A stretch of 64,000 nucleotides of DNA from Eutypella sp. D-1 (Eukaryota > Ascomycota > Sordariomycetes > Xylariales > Diatrypaceae). Positions 20,808-31,880 of this stretch are shown one piece after another (the stretch's first letter is position 1; each line of letters opens with the position of its first letter). The stretch spans positions 992,001 to 1,056,000 of the forward strand of contig JAJTTP010000003.1 in assembly GCA_023313575.1 (NCBI GenBank), written 5' to 3'. The notes beneath the pieces are model-generated. The model did not search any database, was not told where the DNA came from, and saw nothing but the letters and a program-made list of their open reading frames with translations. Made by a program: the position numbers and the translations under genes.

Positions 20808-23800
20808 CATTGGGTTGTGAGGTTGAGGAGTTTTCCCATGTAGAGTAGAGCCCCAAGCGTGACGTGATGTCCGTCTGTCACAGAAAAAAGGGCCCGCGAT
20901 AAAAGTAAGATCAGATCGCCAATCCAGCAGGACGGATCGGACATGATGAAAGCCGGTACGTGACTAATAATAAAGACAGCCACTTTAGTTAGACGTGGGC
21001 TACAAATGTGCCTAAGTTAGACGCCATGACAGGTCCCGTCCGATCACCAGCCAGAACGTATTGGGATAATTCCTCGTTTCATCTGCGCCTGGGTTTAACT
21101 TTTGGGCGAAGCTTATTTCTCATCTACGACATAGCACACACGCAAAACACCCTGAAGCCCATGCCACGGGACTCCCTAGCACTGGTCAGAAAAAGAAGAG
21201 TTATGCGTCCCCTGTTTCGGCTAGCCAATGGCGTCCTTTGGAGACGCCTCTCAACCTACTGACTACATGGTAGATATGCGCGGGTTGGTGGGTGTTGCGT
21301 ATCGCCCTGTGTGCATCATGGCCCTGTTGGAGGACAGGACACGGGCGGGCCGGGAGTGGGAAAGCTGAAGGTTCCTCCCGCTACTGATTGGCCCGCGTTA
21401 CCAGATCTCGCTGGATCTTGCTAGGCTTGCTAGACCAACCATATACAACGCCACATCTAGATTTTTCTTTCGGGTCTAGCCTAAATCTTACTCGCTTCCA
21501 TCCCCCATTGGGCTCGCGCCAGCGACGGGGAGCCTTCTGGTAAAAATAGAATCGTGATTTGGAGGATGGGGAAAATTTTTCGATGAGAAGGGAGGGGCGG
21601 GGGGTTCTTCAACAGCCTGATGTACATAGGCACGCACCCTCGTTCGCGAATAGCATGCCTCTTCGCATGGCGTTGAGGGGTCAGGGAGGCAGGCCTGATC
21701 TACTGGCCGCCGCTCAGACGACCAATACTTACCCGCAGGTGTCACATTGACCGCATGCCCTAGAGACCCGGGACTGCAGAGCGCCGGGCGGGCGGCTCGG
21801 TAGGCGTGGCTATTCTGCAAGTACGCAGAGTCTCTGCAAGGCACTAGCCAGCCAGACGGTAACTGGAATCGCTGCGCTGGTTGGTGGTATACCCAGTGCA
21901 GAATGACTGCAGGCACCTTATTATAACTAAGTGGACATGAGATGAAGAGTCCCACAGACAGACAACCTGATGATATCCAACAGTCTCGCGCACGCGCTCC
22001 CTGGTCTCCAGTTCTATTCATCGTCTACGGACAGTGTCTTGGTCCTCTCTACGTTTCCAATGGCACGCTGGACTGACTGAACACGAAGTCGAACTAGCCA
22101 GATCCCGAAGTGGTCTGATCTGTCAATCACTGCAACCTGTAGGTAACGCCCATAGCGCACTGAGCCGTCGTCTTGCTGCTGCTTCGGTTCAGTGGGCCGA
22201 AGAGGATTCCTTGCCAAGGATCGCCGCCACACGGTCACTCGCTTGCTGTGTCTGCACCGCGTAACCTATCTATGGCGTTGAAACAACACCGGCTCAACCT
22301 CATGAAACATCTCCAAACATCACGAGTCGCTCTGGCGCCGCCGCGCTGCTTAGTGGGCCTCCCCACAGAGACAGGCACTCAGACGGACGGGTGGGAACCG
22401 TCAGACTGCCAGGTTGCCAGGATATTTACATTTTCCGTCGCCGGGCCAAACGGGCATGGCGTTACGCACATCCTGCCGGGCTCGAATATGCGCCTACTTA
22501 ATAACAGTCATGCTAGTACAATGGCAAAAGAAACCGTCAGGTGATATATCTAATGATACCTTGCCTTCGACTTCTTCCTGATTAAAAGAATTAAAATACT
22601 ACGCCTCGCGGAGGCTTTATCCATTCCTAGGTCAAGGGTTCCTGGATCCTGCTGGTGGATGGCCTGGTGGCTTGACTAGTGAGATTTGGCATCTCACTTC
22701 CATGGTAGCCAGAACTCGAGTACTACTTTGTAGGGATGAGCGATCATGATGATGGGATGATGGGATGAAAAAGCAAAGTAACGGTAGTAGTAATAACCAT
22801 AACTTTATGAAAATGAGATCTGAAACAGGCGCCGTGGACCTCCTATGCGCGTGCTAAAAGCGTGGACCAGACTTGGAGATGCTAAACCACCTCTAATAAG
22901 GTTAGCTCCGTACCTAGGTATCTAAGTACCTACCTATTTTGAGATATGAAACACGCTTTTCTCGTCACACGCAGATTCTTATTACTTAGAAAGCCTTCCA
23001 GAACGAATTTAACATCACCTGCGATTACTGCAATTACTGCATTTTTGCATTTCTGCATTTCTACATCCAGGGATTTCTGCAAGGGGGGGAGGGGGGCCGG
23101 CCTACCGAAAATGAGATAAGACCCTCCCCATTATCGGTCATTATCATCATCATCATCAATCTTACTTCCTAGCCACTTCTTTTTAGCATCGCATCGAGGC
23201 TATCCAAGAAGGAAAGTAGGGCACCGGCCTCTCCGTCAAGGGCACGCCAGGTAATATGGATTGCTTGCGGCAGAATCCTTAAAACTAAGAGACAGGCAGG
23301 CACGCAGGCACGCAGACATCGGCGATACTCTCCGCCAAGATGTAATTTAGACATGAACAAGTAAAATTTTCAACGTCGAACGACTTTTTGTTATAATTAC
23401 ATTGACACTTACCATGCCACGCCACACTCTATCCTAGGCGCGTGGCTACGGTAGAAAGTGAAGAAAAGAAAAGAGCCCGATGACTCCATACGTGGTTCGC
23501 AGGTAGGTCTCTGATGTCTTTACTTGCTGCGACCCAATTCGAGGCCAACCATGGGGTCTGGAATAAATCAACAAATCACCTGAGCGGCCCTTTATACAGA
23601 CCCGCTCTGGGCGTCAAAGGTGGGCTTCCGAGATCGTCAACGGTAAAGCCGGCGGTTAGATGCATAGGGTCCGAGTCGGCTACTATGCAATAAGGCGCCC
23701 GTGTGCAAGAGACACAGTGACAGAGATCGTACCTCGTCTGATATAGTATGGGAACCACCACCCACCGCAAACACTGCACTTATCGCGGTCCTCATGTCTG

Positions 23801-26756
23801 AGTGGTGGTGGGCGGGCAGGGGGGAGGGTATACCGCAGCGGATATGCCGTCCAAGCCCGCCAGTATACTAATTACTGCTTAGTAGAGCTTGATCTCGCAT
23901 CGTGGGTCCCGTCGCTCGCTACTCGGGCAAATTTCGCTGCCTGCATCCTAGCTGCAAACAACAAGTCCAGTCCAAGTCCAAATCCTCAAACCCTTCCATC
24001 TACCGTACTTAAAGGCGGGTAAGTACTTCACCATAGATGTACTCGTACGCATATTCATCAACTACGGCGTGTGGGGGCGGCTCCTGCGCCGCCAGCAATA
24101 AGTTGAGAACTCTACGGGGTACATAGTATGGGTTAATTTCGTGGTGGGCCATGCCAAATAATTATAAGATGTGCATATTATTCATGCCAGGGCAGAGTAG
24201 AGCCGATATGCCCCCCCCCCCCGGCTATGGAGCGATCCGGAGAACGGGATCACCAGCGACGTAGGCCATCACGGCCTGTCCCGCCAGGCGAAAGGCGTCA
24301 TCTGCTTCAGAATGAACAGTAAGTTGCTGATGTGAATTGCCACATAGTCCCCGCCCCTTTTTGTCTACCTCCTTTTCCTTCGTATCCTCCTTCGTATCTC
24401 GTGAGCATTTCCTCGACGCCATCACAAGCCGTGGAGGATTCCGGGAATCGCTTCGCCGTTAATGATCGATCGAAGGGGACCGTTTTGGGGATTGCAATCA
24501 TTACTATTGCTCGTCCACGAAAGTCAACTTATTACTGTACGTCTCCCATGTCCATGGTCCCCTCCAGGCCCTGGTACCGGTCCCGAGCTGCTACTGGTCA
24601 GGAAGTCTTGGTTGTTTCCTTCTTCGGTCATCGATCGTATGCAGGTGCGCGCAGTTCTTGCTCTTGCTACTTACTACAATGCAATGCCGCCGCCCAGTCA
24701 CGGTTCGGGGGTATATCACCACGTTTCACATCTCGGTATTGCTTGCTTTGCCTCGAAGCTAGGCAAAAAGATCGGCGTGTTTCAGCCTTTCTTGACGACA
24801 TCGCCGCTGCCCTTACCTACCCCGGCTTATCATTCAGTTTTATCGGCAGGGTGCGTCTACTCCATCCGCGTCGCTCTGGAAGATAGAGATCAAAAAAAGA
24901 ACATTTTGAAACTTGACAGAAAAGAGGTGGCAGGCGTTTCAGATATCGGTCTAGCTACCTCGTCGGCGGAAGAATCTTCATCGCCCCGGCTTGACTGCCC
25001 TCCCTAGTCTACTCTGCCCACTGCCATATGGGAAAAAAACTCCGAATACAGGCCTAAAGGCTTGACTTCTAGCCTAGTATTCCTTCCAGAAGCCTAGACT
25101 AAGGTCACGTATCAACTATATCCGTCGGACGGGGTCGAAGCCGTCGCTTCTCATCTACGCGCCCTTGCCTGCCACGATTGATCTATGACCGCATGACCCT
25201 ACTATACAACCTACAGTTATCACTTGCCTCCTAACCATGTTTTACAAGTCCACACAAACACGAGAAACGGGGTCAAGAAGTAATAGCTACGTCAAAGTTA
25301 GAAGCGACGTCCTTTGTCGGTTGATTGAATCGCTTCATCGAAAGCGCCTTGTCTGGTCAGCCAAACAAACAGGACGTGGCAATCAGGATCCTCTCGAAAG
25401 ACTTCTTCAATCGCAGTCTTCCTTCCTCCGCTCTATTCCAATCCTAATGTACCGCATGTAGTTTAGTCAGGTCGTCAGTTCGCGGAAGAGCTCACGCACA
25501 TCCCGGAGATCGTCATCTGAAACCGGCGGCGACCCCTGGACTACCCGACAACAATTAGGACGATGGGGCCAGCCAATCTTTCATTCCTTTTCTCCGCCCG
25601 CCCGCGCTTCCCACGCGATCCCACCAAGCCTCCCCCTGCCGGCAAGTGGGCGAGTTGAAGTGACGACGACGGGGGGCCCTGTTCTTGGCCGATTTTCCCT
25701 ATGTATCTTGGCGGGTATTTCCCGGCATAAATCTCGTGGATCTAGTTCACCTTAGCGGGGTGGGAACTTATCACGAAGGGGTCCCCTCTCATGATCTGTG
25801 CATGACGACGGGAGCCCGCCTCGCCTTTCCCTGTCTGTCTCTTCGGTGGCCGCTTGTGGCTCGTCCCTGTACATAACTGCCAGCCCTGGAGGCAGCCAGT
25901 TATGGTGTTTTCGTACTGACCAAGCAATTGTATAAATGCGGGTAGACGTACGAACGAGCAGGGTCGAACAGGGTTGCTCCCCGTCCGTATATTGTGGTAT
26001 AGCCAACGGTCTTTAAGGATACCCATTCATTGTCTTGATTACTCCGTACATGGTGAAATGTATTACCTACGAAGTATCGAGGTGGGCTTATACGTACATA
26101 TGCATGGCACGGACGACAACGGCTGTCGGTGGTGAGATGGGGCGCTTCTTATATTGTAATTCATACGTAGTATTACCCTTTAAGCACCGTCGTCTTAATA
26201 CCACACACACGCTGCCCCGTGCCTATCGATATGTTATTTGTATGTACGACAATTGTTGGCTGATAATGGCCAGACCGCGGACCATGGACGGGCTGGCCTG
26301 GGCTATAGAAAAGCCGCACGGGACTTGTTTACGAAGTAGCTGGTTTTATTGTTACGTACAGACTTTTGAAATATAGTCCGACACGAGTAGTTCTAGCTTG
26401 GCCCTTTTTATTCGTTTTCTCCTCGAGCAAAGTATCTAGAGTTGTGGGTCATGAGCCTCTCAATCCCAGAACTACCGGTATTCGGGCCCTTGGATATGTC
26501 AGCAACCCGGTGGGATAGACTAGTTATTAAGACTTGTTATGTATACGGATTTACACAAGGAATGGACGAACCCTGACGCGTGAGCCCCATCTCGGAGGTA
26601 CATACGCGATTCGGCTGTCCTCGTCACTTTTCCTTCCCTGGACAACCCTTCCTTCCAGTCTGCCAAGTTTATTTTCTTCTTCGCATTTCCTTTGCCCTGG
26701 TCTCTACATATGACGTTCATCCGCTACGGCGCTTTCCCCGAGGTGCGCGCGCCCCT

Positions 26757-26796
26757 CCGCAGCCGGTGGATTGGCGAGAGGGTCGGCCGGCTGCGG
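26757..26796. other. GC-rich perfect hairpin
   Basis: CCGCAGCCGG (26757-26766) is followed after 20 bases by its exact reverse complement CCGGCTGCGG (26787-26796). It lies in a local GC-rich island (about 26735-26845) inside otherwise moderate-GC desert, and a second, weaker stem (GGGGC...GCCTCCCC) follows at about 26811-26833. It may be a structured RNA element, a remnant of a small repeat, or chance. Confidence 0.6.
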
Positions 26797-28297
26797 ACCC
26801 GTGCCCGCGGTGGGGCTTCGCTTCGCCTCCCCGTTGTATTCTCTGCACAAGCTCTCCGTAGGTTAGACAGTAGACACGAAGTAGATACGAAGGTACGACT
26901 AAGTGCTCATAAAAATGATTATAATGATGGTTGAGCCAGCCTCTGGAAGCTTGTGTGGCTTGGATCTAGTCCATACTACAACTGCTCAATATTGATTATG
27001 TAGGTGTTGCCATGCTGGTTGTGTACACTATCTCTAAGTTGCCGAATCTTAGTCTGTTAGTCCTGATATAGTAGTACGCGAGAAGTCGGGATGTTGGTAT
27101 GGTTTATGAGATTGCTGAATGCAGTTGACGGCGAAAGGTGGTTGAGGAGGCGAGCACTGACAGAAGACGTTGTGGCATCATGTATGCAAGGAGATTATTC
27201 CTAGCAAGTGTTAACCCTCTATCAATAATGACTCATACGCATTTCAATAGAGATACCACCAAATGTCCTGGCGAATATGATGCGCGAATACTTACTATAT
27301 TGATTGGTATCGCGCCGGCCAACTCTCTGCCTACCTCAACCTGTGCTCTACGTAGAAGCATGTGTACTACACCTGAGGCATATCTGAGCCTGGTGGAAGA
27401 CTACCCGTTCTAAGTGATTTACCACTGACTTATTGGATAACTATACCAGGTCTTCAGCCTCGGATGGTGCTCGGTTGCCGGGATAGAGATAAGGGTGGCT
27501 GGCTGGTCGTCATATGAGGTCCCGCGCTTAAACTTGACGTGAGAGGCATTTTCATTCCAATCTTCAAGTATACTTCTCGTCTGTTACCAGCAGTCAAACG
27601 CTACACGGGTTCTGAGACGGGGTAACAACTTCTCCTTCTTCTGCAGCTGTATTTCTGAGGTGTACAATCCAGAGTACGGATAGTATTGATTCATTTAATC
27701 TTGACGATGGGTACTGGTGTTGGTGTTTATCACTGTATCCACTTGGTGTAACAGCACCATGTATCACATGTGAGGACTGTTAACAATGTCTTCGCGGGAG
27801 TCATGTATGCCACGCTGCGAATATGAGTGCATTCCTCCTCAGTATACTGACTAGATATACGCCTGAAGGGTCCATTATGATGTGTGTGCCCGTAGCCACG
27901 ATTTCGCAAGCCAGTGAGCTGCGTGTGCATCACACTCAAGTCGGGGCCCACACAAGCCCGAACAGTGCTGGTTGCTACGCAAGGGATTCTCGGATAGAGA
28001 TAAGTGAATATTCCACTGCATCAAAATAATAGAGCCCCGACATGTTCAATCGTGATACCATGACACCGACGAAACCACGTGAATTGTAACGTGAAATAAA
28101 GTTGGTTTTTTTTTTTAACTCAATGAGACTCCGCCATTCCATGCAACCCACAAAGCAAGCAACATTCGCCTGGTATAATTCAACCCAAAACACAGCGCCG
28201 CATCGCCGCATATAAAGGATGACTAATCTCGTCAGAAATATAAGAGGTGGAGAGATAAACAGAAACACCAGCGCCAGAAATCCCCGAAGCAAAACCA

Positions 28298-29139
28298 TCA
28301 CAGGAAACCGGAGCTCTGAACGACGGGGACGGCGGACGAGGCCCTGCCGCGCTTGGCCCTGATGCCGACGCTCTGGAGGCCGCGGGTGAGGTCGGGGAGG
28401 TCGTCGGCGGAGGCGGCGACGTGGGCCCAGCGGACGGTGCCGGAGGCGTCAATGGCGAAGGCGCCGGAGGTCTGCCAGCGGGAGCCGCTCTCGGTGGGAC
28501 GGTTCCAGATGCCCTCGCCGCGGCCGAGGCGCAGGGCGCCGTAGAGGGCGCGCGGCCCCAGTACGTGCCACGCGCTGCCGACCCCTAGGCCCCACTGTGC
28601 GTACAGCTCGCGCTCCTCATCCACTACCACCCTCACGTCCCAGTTACCTCCCACCCGCACCACCCACCGCTCCGTCGCCTCGGCCGACGAGTGCGATACC
28701 GCCACCAGGTGCACCAGCGAGCTCCCGTGCGTCGACGACAGTGCCGTCAGCTGCCTGAAGACTTTCTCCGCGACTGTTGTGCGGGCGAGAGAATCGGCGT
28801 GGTTGTATGGTTAGCCCAGCTCGTCTTGCTCGTATCATGTGTTTGTATAAGGCGTATTCGTTGTTGTTTGGGGGGGAAGGGGGGTTGGATTGCTGAGTGA
28901 GATAGGGGCTGAGAGAATAGGGGGTGGTTGAACTAACAGGGACAGCCGCAGTGGCGCAGGAAGACAATTAGTGTGGGTTTGTTTTTAGGTAGCTCGAGGT
29001 TCGGGTTCGTGGGCGCCTTGGAGCCGACCTTAGGCACGGGCCCGACCTCACGAGGCGGAGGCGGAGGCGTCTTCCACGACTCCCATTCCTGAGCCAGGGT
29101 AAGCTGGCTATCGTCCTTGCTGCTGGACATGGCAGACAT
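28298..29139 (-). CDS. AhpC/TSA-type thioredoxin-fold protein (AhpC-TSA_2 family)
   Basis: This is a predicted peroxiredoxin-like thioredoxin-fold protein of 225 residues, probably cytosolic; substrates of the fungal members are not established to my knowledge. Two exons, 28938-29139 and 28298-28773, are joined across a GTTAGT...CAACAG intron. The fold core reads LPKNKPTLIVFLRHCGCPFA followed by EKVFRQL, so the candidate peroxidatic cysteine region is C64-G-C66-P-F-A-E. A CxxC resolving partner as in FGCPFCRE relatives is not present; the second cysteine is replaced by alanine. Later blocks are LVAVSHSSAEATERWV, DEERELYAQWGLGVGSAWHV and GAFAIDASGTVRWAH, typical of the strand-helix and cis-Pro region. 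The C-terminus is divergent. The start is the first in-frame ATG; a second ATG three codons later gives MSSSKDD and is equally possible. It is divergent from DML1 over about 0.7 kb. Confidence 0.8.
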
Positions 29140-29870
29140 CACCAAAGAAAGAAAAAGGGGTCAAGTGAGATAAACTACAGTGGAAGTTGAGCTCTATGTA
29201 AAGCTGGAAGCTTTATTAGTAGTAAGGCGGGCAGGGATCAGGTAAGCTGTAAGCTTGGCGACGGCTTAGGATTAGTAGAGACAAAATTGCTTTTACTGTT
29301 AATGATCTACTTGTGGCTATGTGTATTAAAGAAAAGTAGGTGGGATTAGGGAGAACTGGTGAGTTCAGGTGGTTTTTTAAGTTTCAGGTTTTCTTGTGGC
29401 CAAGATGGGAAGTTTTGAGACGATCCATTAGTATTTATTTATTTATAGAGTAGAGAAAGTCAAAGTGTCAATGCGAAGGTGAAACTGATGATGACGAAGC
29501 ACAAGACCTCCCCGTATGTTGTCGTGTCAGTCGATGCTTTGTCCGGATGTCATTGTCAAACGCCAGCTGGCGGCCAGCTGATGCTAACAGCAGGCAAGTC
29601 CTCCATTGGAACCCGAAATTCATGCTACCAAGCAGGCCAACCCCGATGGATACCTAGATACAATGGGGCCCGGACCTCGGGACCTCCTGCTCCATTCTCC
29701 ATTACTCTTGTCGCTTTTCGCTTGCTAGCTTGCTAGCTTATGACGTCTAGCATGAATCGTCACTTCGATAAAAAGAGTTTCTAAGGAACTTCTGGGAAAT
29801 CCGTCCCAATCTATAAGAATTCAAAGATATCAAGTAAACTTCCGAGTGGAACGCTCCGCATTTTCCCGGA
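29140..29870. promoter_or_regulatory. divergent intergenic region, AhpC-like gene to DML1
   Basis: This 0.73 kb shared upstream region has T/A-rich segments near 29290-29460, a 12-base perfect palindrome CGCCAGCTGGCG at 29561-29572 followed at once by a GCCAGCTG half, and small CTTGCTAG tandem units near 29720-29740. No gene is supported. Confidence 0.5.
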
Positions 29871-31880
29871 ATGCGTGAGATCATCACGTTGCAGCTCGGG
29901 CAGCAGAGCAACTACTTGGGAACTCATTTCTGGAACACACAGGCAAGCGAATCAATTTAAATCTCTTATATATATATACATGTATTTATTTAAAGAAAAC
30001 TAACAAGAAACTATAGGAATCATATTTCACATATGGCGCCGATGAGGAGTCGCCTGTCGACCATGACGTCCATTTTAGACCCGGTATTGGTGCCGATGGC
30101 ACTGAAACCTTCATGCCGAGGACGGTCATATATGATCTGAAGGGTGGGTTCGGGTCTCTACGCAAGATCAACGCTTTGTACGAGGTCGACGGTGACCCCT
30201 CAGCTAGTAGCTTATGGTAAGCACGGACTCTATTTTTCCACTGTCCGATCTTCACTGGTGGATCGCCTCCTCACCAAGAGGAATTTCAAATCAGGAACGG
30301 ACAGACGGTGGTGCAGAGGCAGCAGCCCATACAGCCGAGCGCATACCAAGAAAGCCTGGACGCCGGGCTCGCGCCGCCGGAACTCACGACGGACACCGTC
30401 CGGTATTGGTCGGATTTCAACCGGGTCTTCTTCCACCCGCGGTCCATCGTCCAGCTGAATGAGTATGAGCTCAACTCGACCGTTATGCCATTCGAGAAAT
30501 GGCACATGGGCGAAGAGCTATTCTCTTCACTCGACAAGGAGCACGACATCGTGGACCGCGACCTGCGGACCTTCGTCGAGGAGGCAGACCATATGCAAGG
30601 TTTCCAGATCATGACCGGTATCGACGACGCCTGGGGCGGCTTTGCCACCAAGTACGTCGAGCGCCTCAGGGATGAGTATGGCAAGACCCCTATCTGGGTC
30701 TGGGGGGTTCAGGAACCTGTTGGGGGCCTACCAAGGGTATGTGTGGACCTCACCCCTCTATACATTGCATACGAAGTTATTATCTATACTAACGCGTTGC
30801 CCTGCAGGAAAAACGCATGCTCAAACTGACTAATAAGGCCCGGGCCCTCGTGGAGCTCAACTCCCACGCCTCTCTGTTAGTGCCGCTGGCGCTGCCCCAG
30901 CGCCCGCTGCCGCACAGCGTCCGGCTTGACGCCTCGTCCCCATGGAACGTGACGGCGCTGCTCGGCGCGGCCCTCGAGAGCACGACCCTCTACACGCGAC
31001 TGAAGACCACCGACCGCGTCAACTCGAGCAGCCTAGGAAACATCGCGGACCTCCTCAACGTCTTCGGGAAGCAGGTCATCGCGAACCTGGAGATAAGCGT
31101 CGTGCCTGACAGCCCCGAGCCGGCGCCGGAGGACCGCCAGAACGGCACCAATGGGACAGCGAACGGCACAGGCGCGCTCTCCTCGATCTCGGACGCGGGT
31201 CGCGACGCTTACAATGTCTACGGTGCTCACCATGGCAATGACGATGATGAAGATAGAACGCAAGACAGGGCGGCCTCGCTGGATATCGACCTGTCCTCGC
31301 CCGAGGAGGCCGACCTCGGCACGGGGGCAAGTGGGCGGAGAAGACATCGCAAGCGCCACGTCTTCAGCCAGTTCCTGACATACCGGGGCCCGGAGAACCC
31401 GGCGTTCGGGGATGGGAACGGACAGGGCTCGCGTGACCCGTCGGGGGGATACCTACGGCGGCGTCCGAAGGTCCACTAGTAAGTCGCTTTTCACACCTTC
31501 ACGTCCCTTTCCCCACTCTGGAATCCATCGCCATTGGCCGCGATATTCACAGATATAGCAACAATGCCGGAGAAAACCACGTTAACATGGAAACAACCCG
31601 CAGCTACCACTCCGCCGTGGAATTCCCCCTCCTGGACAGCTACCCGAAGATCCTCCGGCGGGAGGACGGGGGCGGCGCGCTCGGGGGCGGCGCGGCGGTG
31701 CGGGCGGCGCTCACGGCGGACTCGTCGGTGATGGCCAAGGTGCGGGGCCTGCGCGAGGCGGTGATCCGGTCCATCGGCGTCGAGGACCGCGAGGACGTCG
31801 GCAACGAGCTCGCCGAGATCGCTGAGGGCTACCGCGAGGGCTGGTCGAGCGGTAGTGACGACGACGACGACGATGTGTGA
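29871..31880 (+). CDS. dml1: DML1/Misato, mitochondrial inheritance protein
   Basis: Dml1 (Misato in animals) is a tubulin/FtsZ-related protein that acts in mitochondrial distribution and mtDNA inheritance. Five exons fit: 29871-29942, 30017-30216, 30295-30736, 30808-31478 and 31559-31880, giving 568 residues. The N-terminus [20 protein letters not shown] carries the tubulin-like nucleotide-binding start ([13 protein letters not shown]). It is followed by [40 protein letters not shown] (Misat_Tub_SegII) and then [33 protein letters not shown] and [20 protein letters not shown] near the end. The protein ends in a run of aspartates. Intron 1 must begin with GC: the exon ends ACACAG and the intron reads GCAAGC; no GT donor keeps the frame open. 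Intron 4 uses the second of two close AG sites (ATATAG), since the first would create an immediate stop. Confidence 0.94.

Larger units (their letters stand above)
14001..28297. other. gene desert of about 14 kb
   Basis: Together with the STE12 upstream region this makes about 16 kb without a recognisable gene. Open frames are short (the largest about 180 codons, at 24332-25007 and 21488-22021), occur in several overlapping frames, and contain none of the motifs expected of transposases, reverse transcriptases, synthases or other common fungal proteins. Base composition is intermediate and not strongly AT-rich, so there is no obvious heavy RIP signature by eye. Recurrent short words such as TACATAGTA and TACGTA are common. 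Specific structures (minisatellite at 18306, 12-bp tandem at 18498, G-tract at 20774, hairpin at 26757, telomere-like run at 18386) are listed separately. Non-coding RNA genes cannot be excluded. Confidence 0.55.

Noticed and set aside
21488..22021. 177-codon minus-strand frame in the desert
   Set aside because: No recognisable domain, irregular composition, no supporting neighbouring exons.
24332..25007. Two overlapping 180-codon frames in the desert
   Set aside because: Different frames over the same DNA, no conserved motif, and no splice-joined extension that improves them.
12284..28297. Transposon or RIP-mutated repeat island
   Set aside because: No reverse transcriptase or transposase motif in any frame, no long terminal or inverted repeats seen, and no strong AT bias by eye; a sliding RIP index would settle it.
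28180..28452. Frame ending in a CaaX-like Cys-Val-Leu-Gly
   Set aside because: Mostly overlaps the AhpC-like exon in another frame; does not resemble a lipopeptide pheromone precursor.
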